DNA of 64,000 nt from Aliidiomarina maris (lineage in GTDB: Bacteria; Pseudomonadota; Gammaproteobacteria; Enterobacterales; Alteromonadaceae), in assembly GCF_003987335.1 (NCBI RefSeq), contig NZ_PIPK01000002.1, positions 1 to 64,000 on the forward strand, read 5' to 3'. Below the pieces are notes generated by a model. It was not told the origin of the DNA and ran no database searches. It saw nothing but the letters and a program-made list of their open reading frames with translations. Position 1 is the first letter of the stretch, and every line of letters starts with the position of its first letter. The position numbers were made by a program, and so were the translations under genes. This document shows, piece after piece, positions 45,915-56,859 of the stretch.

Positions 45915-47416
45915 GCGCTAGCCCCCTCGGGTGTATTCCCTTGCGCCGTTGCCATATAGTCTGCGACCACTTGCCGCTCGTTATAGGCATGGCTGGTAGT
46001 ACCAATAATTTGATAGTCTTCATGGCCTTTACCGGCCATTACCACCACATCGTCTGGCCCAGCTTGGGCGAGGCTCGACAACACCGCGTCACGCCGCCCT
46101 GGGTGTTGAATCACTCGCGCTCCGCCCTGCATACCGCTAACGATATCTGCGATAATTGTCAGTGGCTCTTCCGTGCGTGGGTTGTCGTCTGTGACGACTG
46201 CTACATCGGCAAATTGACTGGCAATAGCCCCCATTTGTGGGCGCTTACCGCGGTCGCGGTCCCCACCGCAACCAAACACACACCAGAGTTGGCCACGGCA
46301 ATGCCGCCGCGCAGCTTTTAGCACTTGCTCCAGCGCATCTGGGGTGTGGGCGTAATCAACAATCGCTAACGGTTGACCGTCAGCACTAAAGGCGTCCATT
46401 CGACCTGCAACCGGCTGTAAACTTGCCAGTTGTGGAATAATCTGGTTGAGCGCGACACCGTCAGCAAGTAGCACCGTCACGGCTGCCAATACATTACTGA
46501 CGTTAAACTCGCCAATTAACGGGGTTTGCGCTTTGAGCTGCTGACCTTGCCAATGCAAGGTGAAGCTAGCCCCTTGCGGGTGAAAAGCTAGATCCGTCGC
46601 GACCAGTCGCTTTGCACCTTCGCTGTGGGCATCGGCTGCAGTCGCACGGATACTGAAGCCGAACGCGGCCTCAGGATGGCGTTGTTGCCAGGCACGAATA
46701 TAAGCGTCGTCTTCGTTATACACCCGTGCTTTGGTCGGGTAATGACTGAATAAATCTTCTTTGGCCGCAGCGTAAGATTCCATCGAACCATGGTAATCCA
46801 GATGATCACGACTGACATTGGTCGCGGCCACTGCACTAAACTCAAGGGCTTGCACACGCCCTTGTACGAGTGCATGGGACGATACTTCCATTGCCACCAC
46901 TTGCGCGCCTTCACTGCGCAAACCAGCTAAACGCGCCTGCACGGTAATCGGGTCTGGGGTTGTGTTCTTTTCAGCTAACAAGGCGTCCGTAAACCCACTT
47001 CCTAAAGTTCCAACTACAGCGGCTGGCTGCCCAAGTCGGTGGAACAGCTGCGCCACTAAATGAGTAACGGTTGTTTTACCATTGGTACCAGTCACCCCGA
47101 CCACTTTCATGTGTCGGCTTGGGTGCCCGTAAAACCGCCCCGCTATCAGCGATAATTGCTCGGCTAAATGCGGCACACAGAGTATAGGAACCGACCCACT
47201 TTGGTCGATGGAAAAACTGTTAGCTTGTTGTAAAACTACGCTGGCACCAGCTTTAATCGCCGCCTGAATAAAATTGCGGCCGTCGACCTGATGCCCAGGC
47301 ACAGCTACAAAACAGTCGCCGTGAGTAACCTGGCGACTGTCGAGTTTAAGACCGCTGATGATGACCTCAGGCAATGCCTCAGGTGCGTCGGGTAATAACT
47401 CAATTAAACTAGTCAT
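45911..47416 (-). CDS. murE: UDP-MurNAc-dipeptide--meso-DAP ligase
   Basis: Adds the third amino acid of the stem peptide. The 501-residue enzyme shows GVTGTNGKTTVTHLVAQL, STTPD-like NTTPDPITVQ, and the DNPRTEEP motif that selects meso-diaminopimelate, as expected for a Gram-negative. I chose the ATG at 47416, which overlaps the end of ftsI by eight bases; the longer frame to 47554 is antisense-like sequence inside ftsI. Confidence 0.96.
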   Translation of the reverse strand: MTSLIELLPDAPEALPEVIISGLKLDSRQVTHGDCFVAVPGHQVDGRNFIQAAIKAGASVVLQQANSFSIDQSGSVPILCVPHLAEQLSLIAGRFYGHPSRHMKVVGVTGTNGKTTVTHLVAQLFHRLGQPAAVVGTLGSGFTDALLAEKNTTPDPITVQARLAGLRSEGAQVVAMEVSSHALVQGRVQALEFSAVAATNVSRDHLDYHGSMESYAAAKEDLFSHYPTKARVYNEDDAYIRAWQQRHPEAAFGFSIRATAADAHSEGAKRLVATDLAFHPQGASFTLHWQGQQLKAQTPLIGEFNVSNVLAAVTVLLADGVALNQIIPQLASLQPVAGRMDAFSADGQPLAIVDYAHTPDALEQVLKAARRHCRGQLWCVFGCGGDRDRGKRPQMGAIASQFADVAVVTDDNPRTEEPLTIIADIVSGMQGGARVIQHPGRRDAVLSSLAQAGPDDVVVMAGKGHEDYQIIGTTSHAYNERQVVADYMATAQGNTPEGASA

Positions 47417-49160
47417 TGCGTGGCCCCCCAAAACCTGCGGCGCGAATGTTGTTGGGCGAAATATCATCTGGGGCAATATTAAGAATTCGCATACTGCCTT
47501 CAGCAACGGTCGAGAACAATGGCGCAGCGACGCTACCACCGTGGTAAGCATCACCTTCAGGTTCGTTGATCATCACTGCGATCGCGATGCGTGGGTCAGA
47601 CGCGGGCAACACGCCCGCAAACAGACCGACATACTCATCACCATAACCGCCTGGCACCGCTTTACGCGTGGTGCCGGTTTTACCTGCAACCCGATAGCCG
47701 CGCACACGAGCCTGACGTCCGGTTCCATCTGTGCTCACCACGGATTCCATCATACCCAGCACTTCACGGGTCACGTCTTCAGGAAACACGCGGCGACCTT
47801 CATGGGGGGTATCCATAGCCAGCACACTCAGCGGACGCTGTACGCCGCCATTACCCAAAATCGCATACATCTGCGCCAGCTGCAGGGTGGTCACACCCAA
47901 GCCGTAGCCATAAGAAAAGGCTGCGATTTCAAAGTCAGACCAACGGTTACGGTGACTCATTTGGCCCATACTCTCGCCAATGAGGTTAATCCCAGTGTCG
48001 TTGCCAAACCCAGCGCCACCATACACACCCAGCAAATCTTCAAGGTCTAACTGCAAGGCTAAGCGTGTCACCGCGACGTTACTTGACTGTGCTAGCGCTT
48101 CGCGCGCACTAATTTCGCCTAAATTGCGTAAATCAGACACACGACGGCCGCCAATTCGCATCCAACCAGGGCTGGTGTTCATCATGCTGTCAGGCTCAAT
48201 CAAGCCTTGATTCAAAGCTTCCAGGAATACCAATGGCTTGACCGTTGAACCCGGTTCGAAGGTATCGGTAATTGCTCGGTTACGCATTTGATGCGGCTGC
48301 ATGGCTTGGCGGTTGTTCGGGTTATAAGACGGGCTATTCGCCATCGCTAAGACTTCACCGGTATGCACGTCAAGCACCACCAGTGAGCCAGAGGTAGCAC
48401 CATGGAAGCTGACCACTTTCTTCAACTCACGATACGCTAATGCTTGAATGCGCTGGTCAATGCTCAAGCGCACATTTTGCGGTAATTCCGCATGGCGCAC
48501 TTCTAATTCCTCAATGATACGACCTTGACCGTCTTTGCGATAGCGACGCTGACCCGGTGTGCCGGTTAAAAGACCGTCGTAGACTGCCTCAATACCGTCG
48601 ATGCCCTGGCCGTCAATATTGGTAACACCGATTAAGTGGGCGTTGATTTCACCCGTTGGGTAAAAACGGCGTGATTCATTTTTTAAATACACCCCGGGAA
48701 TATTCAGTTGGCGCACATAGTCCGCCACCGCAGGGGTTACCATGCGCTTCAAATAGACAAAACGCCGGCTCGGATTTTCGACCCGACCGACTAAAGTATC
48801 TACTGGAGTTTGAAATACTTCTGCAAGGGCTTGCCAGCGGCGCATGTCAGCTAAACCATTGCCTTCATGCAGGCGCAGCGGATCCGCCCATACCGTTTGC
48901 ACTGGTACGCTAATCGCCAATTCATGACCGTTGCGGTCGGTAATATTACCGCGCTGAACTTCGTCATGGGCCACACGCACAGAGCGCAAATCGCCTTCGT
49001 GACGCAAGCGGTCAGGCTCCAAAACTTGAATCCAGGCAGCACGACCAATCAGTGCGCAAAATACCAAGCCAATCACACCCAGCATGGTGTAAAAACGCCA
49101 TTGAATGGGTTCTGGTCGAAGTATCCGCTGATTGCGGCCGCGAGGTCGTTTTATCGCCAT
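47409..49160 (-). CDS. ftsI: Septal transpeptidase FtsI (PBP3)
   Basis: The 583-residue class B penicillin-binding protein cross-links septal peptidoglycan. A membrane helix lies at about 27-45 (TMLGVIGLVFCALIGRAAW). The pedestal domain follows, then the active-site EPGSTVKPL (Ser-x-x-Lys), SSN in SSNVAVTR and KTG in VAGKTGTTRK. It overlaps the ftsL end by 10 bases. Confidence 0.96.
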   Translation of the reverse strand: MAIKRPRGRNQRILRPEPIQWRFYTMLGVIGLVFCALIGRAAWIQVLEPDRLRHEGDLRSVRVAHDEVQRGNITDRNGHELAISVPVQTVWADPLRLHEGNGLADMRRWQALAEVFQTPVDTLVGRVENPSRRFVYLKRMVTPAVADYVRQLNIPGVYLKNESRRFYPTGEINAHLIGVTNIDGQGIDGIEAVYDGLLTGTPGQRRYRKDGQGRIIEELEVRHAELPQNVRLSIDQRIQALAYRELKKVVSFHGATSGSLVVLDVHTGEVLAMANSPSYNPNNRQAMQPHQMRNRAITDTFEPGSTVKPLVFLEALNQGLIEPDSMMNTSPGWMRIGGRRVSDLRNLGEISAREALAQSSNVAVTRLALQLDLEDLLGVYGGAGFGNDTGINLIGESMGQMSHRNRWSDFEIAAFSYGYGLGVTTLQLAQMYAILGNGGVQRPLSVLAMDTPHEGRRVFPEDVTREVLGMMESVVSTDGTGRQARVRGYRVAGKTGTTRKAVPGGYGDEYVGLFAGVLPASDPRIAIAVMINEPEGDAYHGGSVAAPLFSTVAEGSMRILNIAPDDISPNNIRAAGFGGPRND

Positions 49161-49468
49161 GGCACCAGTACCTCCTGCTTGTCATCAGGACGCTGCATGC
49201 TCAAGTTACGTTGGGCAAGTTGTTCAATGCGATTATGTTCAGCTAGCGCAGTTTGCTCAATGACTAAGTGCCGCCATTCCACGTCTAAGGCGTCGCGTTG
49301 TTGCAACAACACTTCACGTTCAGCCATTAACTCACGGTTAAGGTGGCTCAAGTACACCACACTCATTGCCGTGATCAATAACAATACAGACAGCAGCATT
49401 AAGCCTTTGAGACGCATGATGTCGTCGCCAATGACTTTGAGTAAGCTGATGTGCTGTAATCGGCTCAT
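49151..49468 (-). CDS. ftsL: Cell division protein FtsL
   Basis: The 105-residue bitopic protein has a membrane helix ([21 protein letters not shown]) followed by a leucine-zipper coiled coil ([27 protein letters not shown]). It forms the FtsQLB complex that activates FtsWI. Sequence conservation is low in this family; position between rsmH and ftsI decides the call. Four-base overlap with rsmH. Confidence 0.92.
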   Translation of the reverse strand: MSRLQHISLLKVIGDDIMRLKGLMLLSVLLLITAMSVVYLSHLNRELMAEREVLLQQRDALDVEWRHLVIEQTALAEHNRIEQLAQRNLSMQRPDDKQEVLVPWR

Positions 49469-50403
49469 GTTAAGCGCTCCGCAATACGAAGAACGGAGCT
49501 GCGCGCTCGCGGGTTGGCTTGTACCTCGTCCGCACTAGGTTTTATCGCACGGCTCAGTGGTTTCAAGGTACAGTCTTTTAGTCGTTCAGATTCCATCACC
49601 GGTAAACCAGCTGGAAGCTGCGCGCCTTCGCTTTGTTGTTTTATGAAGCGCTTGACTAAACGGTCTTCCAGGCTGTGGAAGCTGATCACCGCTAAACGGC
49701 CACCTGGCGCTAATACGCTGATAGCCGCATGCAATGCGGTTTCTGCTTCTTCTAATTCCTGGTTGACGTGGATGCGGATAGCCTGAAAAACTCGGGTTGC
49801 CGGATGTTTATGCTTTTCTTTCACCGGACTCACCCGAGCTATCAACCCCGCGAGCTGCGCAGTGCTCACAAAAGGAGTCTGCTTACGGTCGTGCTCAATG
49901 GCACGCGCAATACGACGAGCGTAACGTTCTTCGCCGTAGTGTTTAAATACGTAGACCATGTCGTCAATCGATGCGCTATTTACCCAGTCTGCCGCAGATG
50001 GCCCGACTTCAGGGTTCATTCGCATATCTAAGGGGCCGTCGCGCATAAAGCTAAAGCCACGCTCAGCGTCGTCAAGTTGTGGGGACGAAACGCCAAGATC
50101 AAACAGAATACCGTCAACCTGACCGCTGATATGCTCGCGTTGCGCGGCAGCAGCCAAAGTGGAGAAAGGGGCGTGAATGAAGTGAAACTGAGGAGAGTCT
50201 GCTAATGCTTTAGCAGCTTGTGCCGCACGTGGGTCACGGTCAAATGCATACAAACGCCCTTGCTCACCTAAACGCGCTAAAATTGCACGGCTGTGACCGC
50301 CACGACCAAAGGTCATGTCGATATAGGTTCCATCGGCACGGATATTGAGCGCGTCCACTGACTCGTTTAACAATACCGGCACATGTTCAGGGGTCGTTGT
50401 CAT
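49465..50403 (-). CDS. rsmH: 16S rRNA m4C1402 methyltransferase
   Basis: The 312-residue SAM-dependent enzyme (formerly MraW) methylates N4 of C1402. It begins [37 protein letters not shown], with the SAM motif in the last part, then [22 protein letters not shown] and [17 protein letters not shown]. The start overlaps the mraZ stop by one base. Confidence 0.97.
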   Translation of the reverse strand: MTTTPEHVPVLLNESVDALNIRADGTYIDMTFGRGGHSRAILARLGEQGRLYAFDRDPRAAQAAKALADSPQFHFIHAPFSTLAAAAQREHISGQVDGILFDLGVSSPQLDDAERGFSFMRDGPLDMRMNPEVGPSAADWVNSASIDDMVYVFKHYGEERYARRIARAIEHDRKQTPFVSTAQLAGLIARVSPVKEKHKHPATRVFQAIRIHVNQELEEAETALHAAISVLAPGGRLAVISFHSLEDRLVKRFIKQQSEGAQLPAGLPVMESERLKDCTLKPLSRAIKPSADEVQANPRARSSVLRIAERLT

Positions 50404-50858
50404 TATAATGAGAAGTCTTTAAGTCGTTCAGTCAATTCAAAGCCACCTTGTTGTTCAAGCTGAATATCTTGCTGAATTTGCGCATTCCACGCATCTTCAG
50501 ACCATATTTCAAACTTGTTCAACTGCCCGACAAGCATCACTTTTTTATCTAGTCCGGCATGGCAACGTAATGTTGGCGCAATCAGTAAGCGCCCGTTCTT
50601 ATCCATCTCGCAGTCGTTTGCATGGCCTAGCAACATGCGCTGCAAACGACGCTCTGCAGGGTTAAAGCTGGATAACCCGGCGAGACGCTTTTCTACTACC
50701 TTCCATTCGGGCACCGCATACAACAGCAAACAAGGTTGCAGGGTGTCGATCGTGCAGACCATTTTGCCCTCGGCTTGAGACAATAGCTGGCTACGATACT
50801 TACTTGGTATCGCTAAGCGGCCTTTGTCATCAATGCTAAGCGCAGTCGCACCTCGAAA
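50403..50858 (-). CDS. mraZ: Transcriptional regulator MraZ
   Basis: AbrB-like regulator that opens the dcw cluster and represses its own promoter in E. coli. The 151-residue protein has two SpoVT-AbrB repeats ([23 protein letters not shown] and [21 protein letters not shown]). The ATG at 50858 (MFRG) agrees with family length; the longer frame to 50891 would cross the MraZ boxes. Confidence 0.96.
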   Translation of the reverse strand, partial: FRGATALSIDDKGRLAIPSKYRSQLLSQAEGKMVCTIDTLQPCLLLYAVPEWKVVEKRLAGLSSFNPAERRLQRMLLGHANDCEMDKNGRLLIAPTLRCHAGLDKKVMLVGQLNKFEIWSEDAWNAQIQQDIQLEQQGGFELTERLKDFSL

Positions 50859-50886
50859 CATGATCGTCTCCGGGATCGCATTACGA

Positions 50887-50910
50887 TCCACTTTTCTCCA
50901 CTATTCCCCA
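50887..50910 (-). promoter_or_regulatory. MraZ-box repeats upstream of mraZ
   Basis: On the minus strand TGGGG, TGGAG and TGGAT recur at 10-base intervals in the mraZ leader, 30-50 bases before the start. MraZ binds TGGGN repeats with this spacing in other bacteria. Two of three copies have A in place of the third G. Confidence 0.65.
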
Positions 50911-50919
50911 CAATAATAC

Positions 50920-50949
50920 AGTCTAGGCCTCCAGTTAGGAAGCTGTCAA
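50920..50949 (-). promoter_or_regulatory. Predicted sigma-70 promoter of the dcw cluster
   Basis: A perfect -35 TTGACA (50944-50949 on the minus strand) and a -10-like TAGACT (50920-50925) are separated by 18 bases, just upstream of the MraZ-box repeats. Confidence 0.55.
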
Positions 50950-51123
50950 GCAAAAACAAGTACCTGCTAATACCCTGCTTTACCTTATTTTTACTGGTCC
51001 GAAGCAAGTTTTTGAATATCGGTGGTAAATTGTGGAGGGAAAGAATTTAAGCCTGGGGAATAAGTTTATATTGATTTAAATATCAACATGCTCGACTATA
51101 CATGGCTAACACGCCATTAACAT

Positions 51124-53289
51124 GTGCGTATGATTAATCAACGGAAACAGCATTGGTTTATACTTTTTCTGCTAGCAGCGTTCATTGCCCTGCAATCGAT
51201 TTTATTTGCCTTAATTATCTCCTATCAGTATCAGCGCGCTGACAGCCTACGCCTAAGCGCAATGCAGCATTTAGCCACCCAGCGCGCAACACTTGAAGGA
51301 TTAATGAATATTAATTTGGTCAGTATGCGGGGGTTGCAGGCTGAGTTTGTGCTCGACCCAAATTTAAGTGAGGAACGCTTTGAGCGGATAGCGGCTCAGT
51401 TACTCGACCATAGCCTGCATACTCGCCATATCGCCGCTGCGCCGGATTTAGTCATCACTTATATTTACCCAGTCATTGAAAACTACAATGCGATAGGGGT
51501 CGACTACCGTGACCTGCCTGCGCAGCTGGAAAGCGTCAATCAAGCCATTGCCACCGAAGATATTACCATTCAGCCGCCGACGAACTTAGTTCAAGGCGGC
51601 CGCGCGATGATCGCAAGAATTCCGGTACGGCTGGAGAACGGCGAACTTTGGGGTGTGATTTCTCAGGTTATCGACTACCAACGATTATTTACCGACGCTG
51701 GCATTGGCAGCCATGCCAACCAACCTTTTACTACCGCGCTACAAGTCGATGGCGTACACCAATTCGGGGATACCAACGTGTGGGCGCAGGAACCCGTACT
51801 GTTGGATGTCAGCCTAGACCAAATGCATTGGCAATTGGGGGCGTACCCAGCAGATGGCGACTGGCGTTGGCCGTTAGCGCACTTTTACCGCGGCTTTATT
51901 GTCGGTAATGTCATCATTTTAGCCATCTTAGCACTGCTGATGCTTGCTTTCTCAAGTCACCGCCGTTTGCAGGCAACCCATGACTTAATAGAGCGTCGGG
52001 CACAAACCGACCCCTTAACCGGTTTAATCAGCCGCAGTTATATTCGCCAGTTAATCGAGCGCTATATCCACTACTGCGCACTCAACAATGAACAGTTTTG
52101 TGTGCTGTTTATTGACCTTGATCACTTCAAACAGGTCAATGACAGCTTAGGCCACGATGTCGGCGATGCTTTATTGGTTGAAGTGGCGCAACGCTTGTGG
52201 ATGCGTTTGCGCGAACGTGACTTGATCGCACGCTTGGGTGGCGATGAATTTGTGGTGGTGCTCAAGCAGGTAGGTGACCTCGACACCAGCCTGAATTTAG
52301 CACACCAGATTCAGCAAACTTTAGCGGACCCCTTTGAAGTCGCCGGTCACACCCTACATATGTACAGCAGCATTGGCATCGCGCTGTATCCAAGCGATGG
52401 CAAAGACGTCAGTACGCTACTCAAAAACGCGGATTTAGCGATGTATAGTGCCAAGAGCGCGGGCCGCAATACCAGTGCATTCTTTGATGTCAGTATGCAA
52501 CAAGAAGCGCAGAACCACTTGAGCCTGAGCAATGCTCTACGCGAAGGCCTCAAGAATGGGCAATTTAAGGTGTTTTATCAGCCGATTGTAGCGAAGTCAG
52601 GCAAGGTGTCTCACGTCGAGGCGTTGGTGCGTTGGTTGCACCCCACCCGAGGCCTCATTGCACCGGGCGCCTTTATTGAAGTCGCAGAAAAGTCTGGGGC
52701 GATTCATGCGCTCGGCGATTTTGTTTTAGCCCAAGCCTGCCAAGACCTTGCGCTGCTAAAGCAACACTGGCCGCATTTGAAACTCGCCGTCAACCGCTCA
52801 CCGCTCGAATTCAACGATGCCGCTAACCCAGCGCGATGGTTAAACATTATCCAACTTGCTCACGTGAAGCCGAGCGATGTTATTTTTGAAATTACCGAAA
52901 GCTTATTAATGCCGCAACAAGCGCGTCAGCAAACCATGATCCAGCATTTGCAGCAGCAAGGTATCGCTTTTGCGATTGACGACTTTGGTACTGGGTATTC
53001 GTCAGTCAGTTACTTGCGTCGGTTTCCAGCTGAGCTAATCAAACTGGATAAAAGCTTCGTTGACCCATTACCCCACGACGCAGATGGTTTAGCCATGGCA
53101 GCCGTATTGGTGCAAATGGCCAAAGCACTGCGCATTCGTACCGTGGCAGAGGGCGTAGAAACCAAAGCCCAAGCGGCCTGTTTAGACACACTTGGAGTCG
53201 ATTATCAGCAAGGTTACTACTATGCGAAGCCGCTAGCGCTTGAAAAGCTGATGGATTGGATGCGCCGGTTTGAACAAACCGACGATTAA
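51124..53289 (+). CDS. CHASE-GGDEF-EAL cyclic-di-GMP enzyme
   Basis: The 721-residue membrane protein has a helix at about 12-32, a periplasmic CHASE-type sensor domain (about 50-255), a second helix (GFIVGNVIILAILALLMLAF), a GGDEF domain with intact RLGGDEF (about 369-375) and an EAL domain with VEALVRW (about 497) and DDFGTGYSS (about 619). Both catalytic motifs look complete, so it could make and break cyclic-di-GMP; the net activity cannot be told from sequence. It is divergent from mraZ and convergent with rnpB. The true start may be the third codon (MINQRK). Confidence 0.92.
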   Translation: MRMINQRKQHWFILFLLAAFIALQSILFALIISYQYQRADSLRLSAMQHLATQRATLEGLMNINLVSMRGLQAEFVLDPNLSEERFERIAAQLLDHSLHTRHIAAAPDLVITYIYPVIENYNAIGVDYRDLPAQLESVNQAIATEDITIQPPTNLVQGGRAMIARIPVRLENGELWGVISQVIDYQRLFTDAGIGSHANQPFTTALQVDGVHQFGDTNVWAQEPVLLDVSLDQMHWQLGAYPADGDWRWPLAHFYRGFIVGNVIILAILALLMLAFSSHRRLQATHDLIERRAQTDPLTGLISRSYIRQLIERYIHYCALNNEQFCVLFIDLDHFKQVNDSLGHDVGDALLVEVAQRLWMRLRERDLIARLGGDEFVVVLKQVGDLDTSLNLAHQIQQTLADPFEVAGHTLHMYSSIGIALYPSDGKDVSTLLKNADLAMYSAKSAGRNTSAFFDVSMQQEAQNHLSLSNALREGLKNGQFKVFYQPIVAKSGKVSHVEALVRWLHPTRGLIAPGAFIEVAEKSGAIHALGDFVLAQACQDLALLKQHWPHLKLAVNRSPLEFNDAANPARWLNIIQLAHVKPSDVIFEITESLLMPQQARQQTMIQHLQQQGIAFAIDDFGTGYSSVSYLRRFPAELIKLDKSFVDPLPHDADGLAMAAVLVQMAKALRIRTVAEGVETKAQAACLDTLGVDYQQGYYYAKPLALEKLMDWMRRFEQTDD

Positions 53290-53295
53290 AAGAAT

Positions 53296-53646
<351 letters not shown>

Positions 53647-53721
53647 GGCGGCCATTGTACCCGCATCTAACATGCAGTCAATCAGATAATCAGCGCCGTC
53701 TTTTTGGCCTTAGGCGCGATT

Positions 53722-54567
53722 CTAATCGGCACTTTGCCAGCTCAAGCCCAATTGGTATAACTGGTTTTTGCGCAAGCCATAATGTTCTGCCACAACCGCA
53801 GCTGCTTTTTTCAACGGCAATTGCGCGCTCAACAAGCGCAGTAGCTGCTCTGCAGCGGCTGGCACCGCGTCTGGGTCACGCCGGGCACCGTGTAGCATAA
53901 TCACTATTTCACCGCGCTGTTGGTTGCTGTCCGTGCTCACCTGTTCAATCACGCTGGCCAAAGTACCACTTAAAAAGGTCTCGAACTGTTTAGTCAGTTC
54001 GCGCGCGACCACGACCTCACGTTCGGGCCCCATAGTGTCTTGCATGGCGTTCAAAGTGTCGAGTAATCGCCGCGGTGATTCATAGAACACCGTGGTCGCG
54101 GCTTCATCCATCAGTGCACTAAGTTGGGATTGACGGGCGCCTGCTTTGGCGGCAAGAAAACCAATGAACATGAAGCGGTCGGTGGGTAAGCCAGCTGCGG
54201 ATAACGCCGTAATCACCGCACTCGCGCCAGGCACAGGAACGACAGCCACACCCGCTTGACGGCATGCCCGCACCAATGGATAACCGGGGTCACTAATCAG
54301 CGGCGTGCCAGCGTCGCTAATTAACGCAATTTTTGCACCTTGGCTAAGCTGCGCCACTAAGCCGTCCGCTTTTGCCCGCTCGTTGTGCTCGTGCAGTGCC
54401 ACCACTTTATTGCTAATGCCGTGCTGCTCAAGCAATACACGGCTGTGACGGGTGTCTTCCGCCATAATCATATCGCAGCTTTGCAACACATCCAGGGCAC
54501 GCAAGGTGATATCCTGCAGGTTACCAATAGGAGTTGCGACGATATAAAGCGTGCCAGTTGACTGCAT
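53722..54567 (-). CDS. rsmI: 16S rRNA 2'-O-methyltransferase RsmI
   Basis: Methylates the ribose of C1402, the same base modified by RsmH. The 281-residue SAM enzyme of the tetrapyrrole-methylase fold starts MQSTGTLYIVATPIGNLQDIT and shows ALISDAGTPLISDPGYPLV and VPVPGASAVITALSAAGL. I chose the ATG at 54567 by family length. It is divergent from lpoA, the conserved arrangement. Confidence 0.95.
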   Translation of the reverse strand: MQSTGTLYIVATPIGNLQDITLRALDVLQSCDMIMAEDTRHSRVLLEQHGISNKVVALHEHNERAKADGLVAQLSQGAKIALISDAGTPLISDPGYPLVRACRQAGVAVVPVPGASAVITALSAAGLPTDRFMFIGFLAAKAGARQSQLSALMDEAATTVFYESPRRLLDTLNAMQDTMGPEREVVVARELTKQFETFLSGTLASVIEQVSTDSNQQRGEIVIMLHGARRDPDAVPAAAEQLLRLLSAQLPLKKAAAVVAEHYGLRKNQLYQLGLSWQSAD

Positions 54568-54642
54568 ATCCAAGCCCTTACATTGTGTCATTGCGTTGTG
54601 GCGTTTATAGTATGCACACATCATTTATAAAGAGCGTGTATT

Positions 54643-56499
54643 GTGCCAAAGAAGTTACTCACCTGCATGGCTATTTTAGCCCTCGTTGGTTGTGCCTCTC
54701 AGCCAACTGAACAACAGTTGCCAGAGCGCGACATTGACCGCGAGCCTTTGGTTGAATCAATTCCAGATATTCGCACCAGTGGCGCTGACTACTTGCGTTT
54801 AGCGCGCAATGCCGAAAACCGTGCCCAAACTTACCAATACCTGCTGCGCGCCACTGATGCCTTTTTCGATGCCGCAGATTGGCAACGCGGCGCTGCCGTG
54901 TTGAGCCAGCTTGAAGATATTCAGTTACCGACCAGTTTGCGCGCAGATTATGCGATGCAACGCGCACGTTTACTGATTCACTTCGAACAATGGCGCAGTG
55001 CTTTAACCACGTTAGAAAGTATTGAGTCGACTCGTGACCGCCAACAACGGGTAGAGCTCACCCAGCTTTATTATCAAGTATACGCGGGACAAAATCGGCA
55101 CTTGAGTGCTGCGCGTCAACTTGTGGAACTCGCGACCTACGACCCAGAACAGGATTATAGTGACATCACTTGGCAGCATTTTGCCCAGGTACCCGCCGCA
55201 TACTGGCGCCAAGCTGTCCGTGAAAACAATGACGTTATGCGCGGCTGGACCACGCTGTTTACCCGCGTCACCCAAGCTCTGGATATGCGCGAGCCAATTG
55301 CTGGTAGCCTTGAACTATGGTTGCAGCAATTCCCAGCCCACCCTGCGACACCAAGAGTCGAGCGGTTACTAAATGATGCGCCATGGATAAGTGAGCAACC
55401 TAGACGCATCGCCGTGCTGTTACCCTTAACCGGCCAGTTTGCCCAGCAAGGTCAGGCTATCCGTGATGGTGTGCTGGCTGCACTTAGCAATGAGCGCAAT
55501 GAAGATGTTATCTTTATTGACACCTCACTGACTGATTCCGAACAAGCCTTGCGCCGCCTGCATGATGAAAACATTGAAGCAGTCATAGGCCCGTTGGCAC
55601 GTGAATATGTTGATCGCTTCGCGCGCACGTTAGTGAATATGGACGAGCCTGCGCCTTGGGTGCATTTGTGGTTAAATCGAGCGCCTGACGATTACCCGGC
55701 CTCGCTGGATAATTTCTTCGCCCTTGATATTGATACCGAAGTTGAATCAGCAGTGGCGTATCTGTCACAGCTTGGGCATGAGCAAGTATTGGTATTTGGC
55801 ACTGACACCCAACGTGGCCGTCAATTAGCCAACCAATTTGAGTCCACTTGGCAGCGCCGTCACGGACCTGCTTCAGCGCGCACTGGCAGCTATCGTTCGA
55901 GTAACGACATGCCGGATGTCGTCGCCCAAAGCTTACATGTGCGCGACTCTGCTGCACGGATTGCCCAAGTGGAGGCAGCCGCTGGCGCTATCAGCATCGA
56001 ATCTGAGCCACGCAGTCGCCAGGACGTCACTGCAGTGTACTTGCTTGGTGACGCCGCCCAGGCGCGCTTACTAAAACCATTTATTGAAACCAACATCAGT
56101 CCGTTTGCGAGCCGTATGCCAGTGTTTGCCTCATCGGCCATGCACGAGGCCGCCGGTAACCGTGGCCGCGGTGATCTTGACGGCATTACCTTCTCTGACG
56201 CGCCTTGGTTATTACCCGAACACCCGCAAGCCGATTTATTGCAGCGCTTTTCTCGCTTACGTCCTAATTTATCGCCATCGTCACAGCGCTTAGTGGCCAT
56301 GGGTTATGACGCCATGGAGTTACTGCCACGTATTAGTGCGATGAACTGGTATCCTGGTTACGACCATGCTGGCCTGACTGGGCAATTGCAGATTTTCGAC
56401 AACGCCGTTCAACGCCAGTTAAGTTGGGCTATGTTTGAAAGTAACACCCTCAGACGACAGCCTAACCATGTCAACACGGTCGACCGGAACACACTTTGA
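54643..56499 (+). CDS. lpoA: Penicillin-binding protein activator LpoA
   Basis: The outer-membrane lipoprotein that activates PBP1A. The 618-residue precursor (GTG start) has a lipobox LVGC (Cys at about 17), an N-terminal TPR-like helical domain and a C-terminal periplasmic-binding-protein fold beginning at RRIAVLLPLTGQFAQQGQAIRDGVLAAL (about 256). Its 3' end overlaps yraN by 32 bases. Confidence 0.92.
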   Translation: MPKKLLTCMAILALVGCASQPTEQQLPERDIDREPLVESIPDIRTSGADYLRLARNAENRAQTYQYLLRATDAFFDAADWQRGAAVLSQLEDIQLPTSLRADYAMQRARLLIHFEQWRSALTTLESIESTRDRQQRVELTQLYYQVYAGQNRHLSAARQLVELATYDPEQDYSDITWQHFAQVPAAYWRQAVRENNDVMRGWTTLFTRVTQALDMREPIAGSLELWLQQFPAHPATPRVERLLNDAPWISEQPRRIAVLLPLTGQFAQQGQAIRDGVLAALSNERNEDVIFIDTSLTDSEQALRRLHDENIEAVIGPLAREYVDRFARTLVNMDEPAPWVHLWLNRAPDDYPASLDNFFALDIDTEVESAVAYLSQLGHEQVLVFGTDTQRGRQLANQFESTWQRRHGPASARTGSYRSSNDMPDVVAQSLHVRDSAARIAQVEAAAGAISIESEPRSRQDVTAVYLLGDAAQARLLKPFIETNISPFASRMPVFASSAMHEAAGNRGRGDLDGITFSDAPWLLPEHPQADLLQRFSRLRPNLSPSSQRLVAMGYDAMELLPRISAMNWYPGYDHAGLTGQLQIFDNAVQRQLSWAMFESNTLRRQPNHVNTVDRNTL

Positions 56500-56818
56500 A
56501 AACATCGCCGCGGATTATTTAAATCAGCACGGGCTACGTTTAGTAGCCCGCAATGTACGTTTGAAGACCGGTGAAATCGATTTAATCATGCGTGACTCAG
56601 AATTTTGGGTATTTATCGAAGTGAAGTTCCGCTTTGACACCGCATTTGAACACCCTCTGAACCAAATCCGCCCCGGTCAATTGCAGCGAATCCGGCGTAG
56701 TGCTCAAGTTTACCTTTTACAACACGGGCTTTGTGAATATAGTACCCCCTGTCGCTTTGACGTGGTGGCTATCACGGCAAAACCTCATGACATTGTCTGG
56801 ATTCAAGACGCATTCTAG
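56468..56818 (+). CDS. yraN: YraN/UPF0102 family nuclease-like protein
   Basis: The 116-residue protein has the YraN pattern ENIAADYLNQHGLRLVARNVRLKTGEIDLIMRDSEFWVFIEVKFR, including the E...D...E-x-K layout of restriction-endonuclease-like folds. Its function is unproven. I chose the ATG at 56468 inside the lpoA end; translation is probably coupled. Confidence 0.92.
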   Translation: MSTRSTGTHFENIAADYLNQHGLRLVARNVRLKTGEIDLIMRDSEFWVFIEVKFRFDTAFEHPLNQIRPGQLQRIRRSAQVYLLQHGLCEYSTPCRFDVVAITAKPHDIVWIQDAF

Positions 56819-56859
56819 CGATTCAGCGAACAATTGACGACCAATCACAAGGAAACTGC

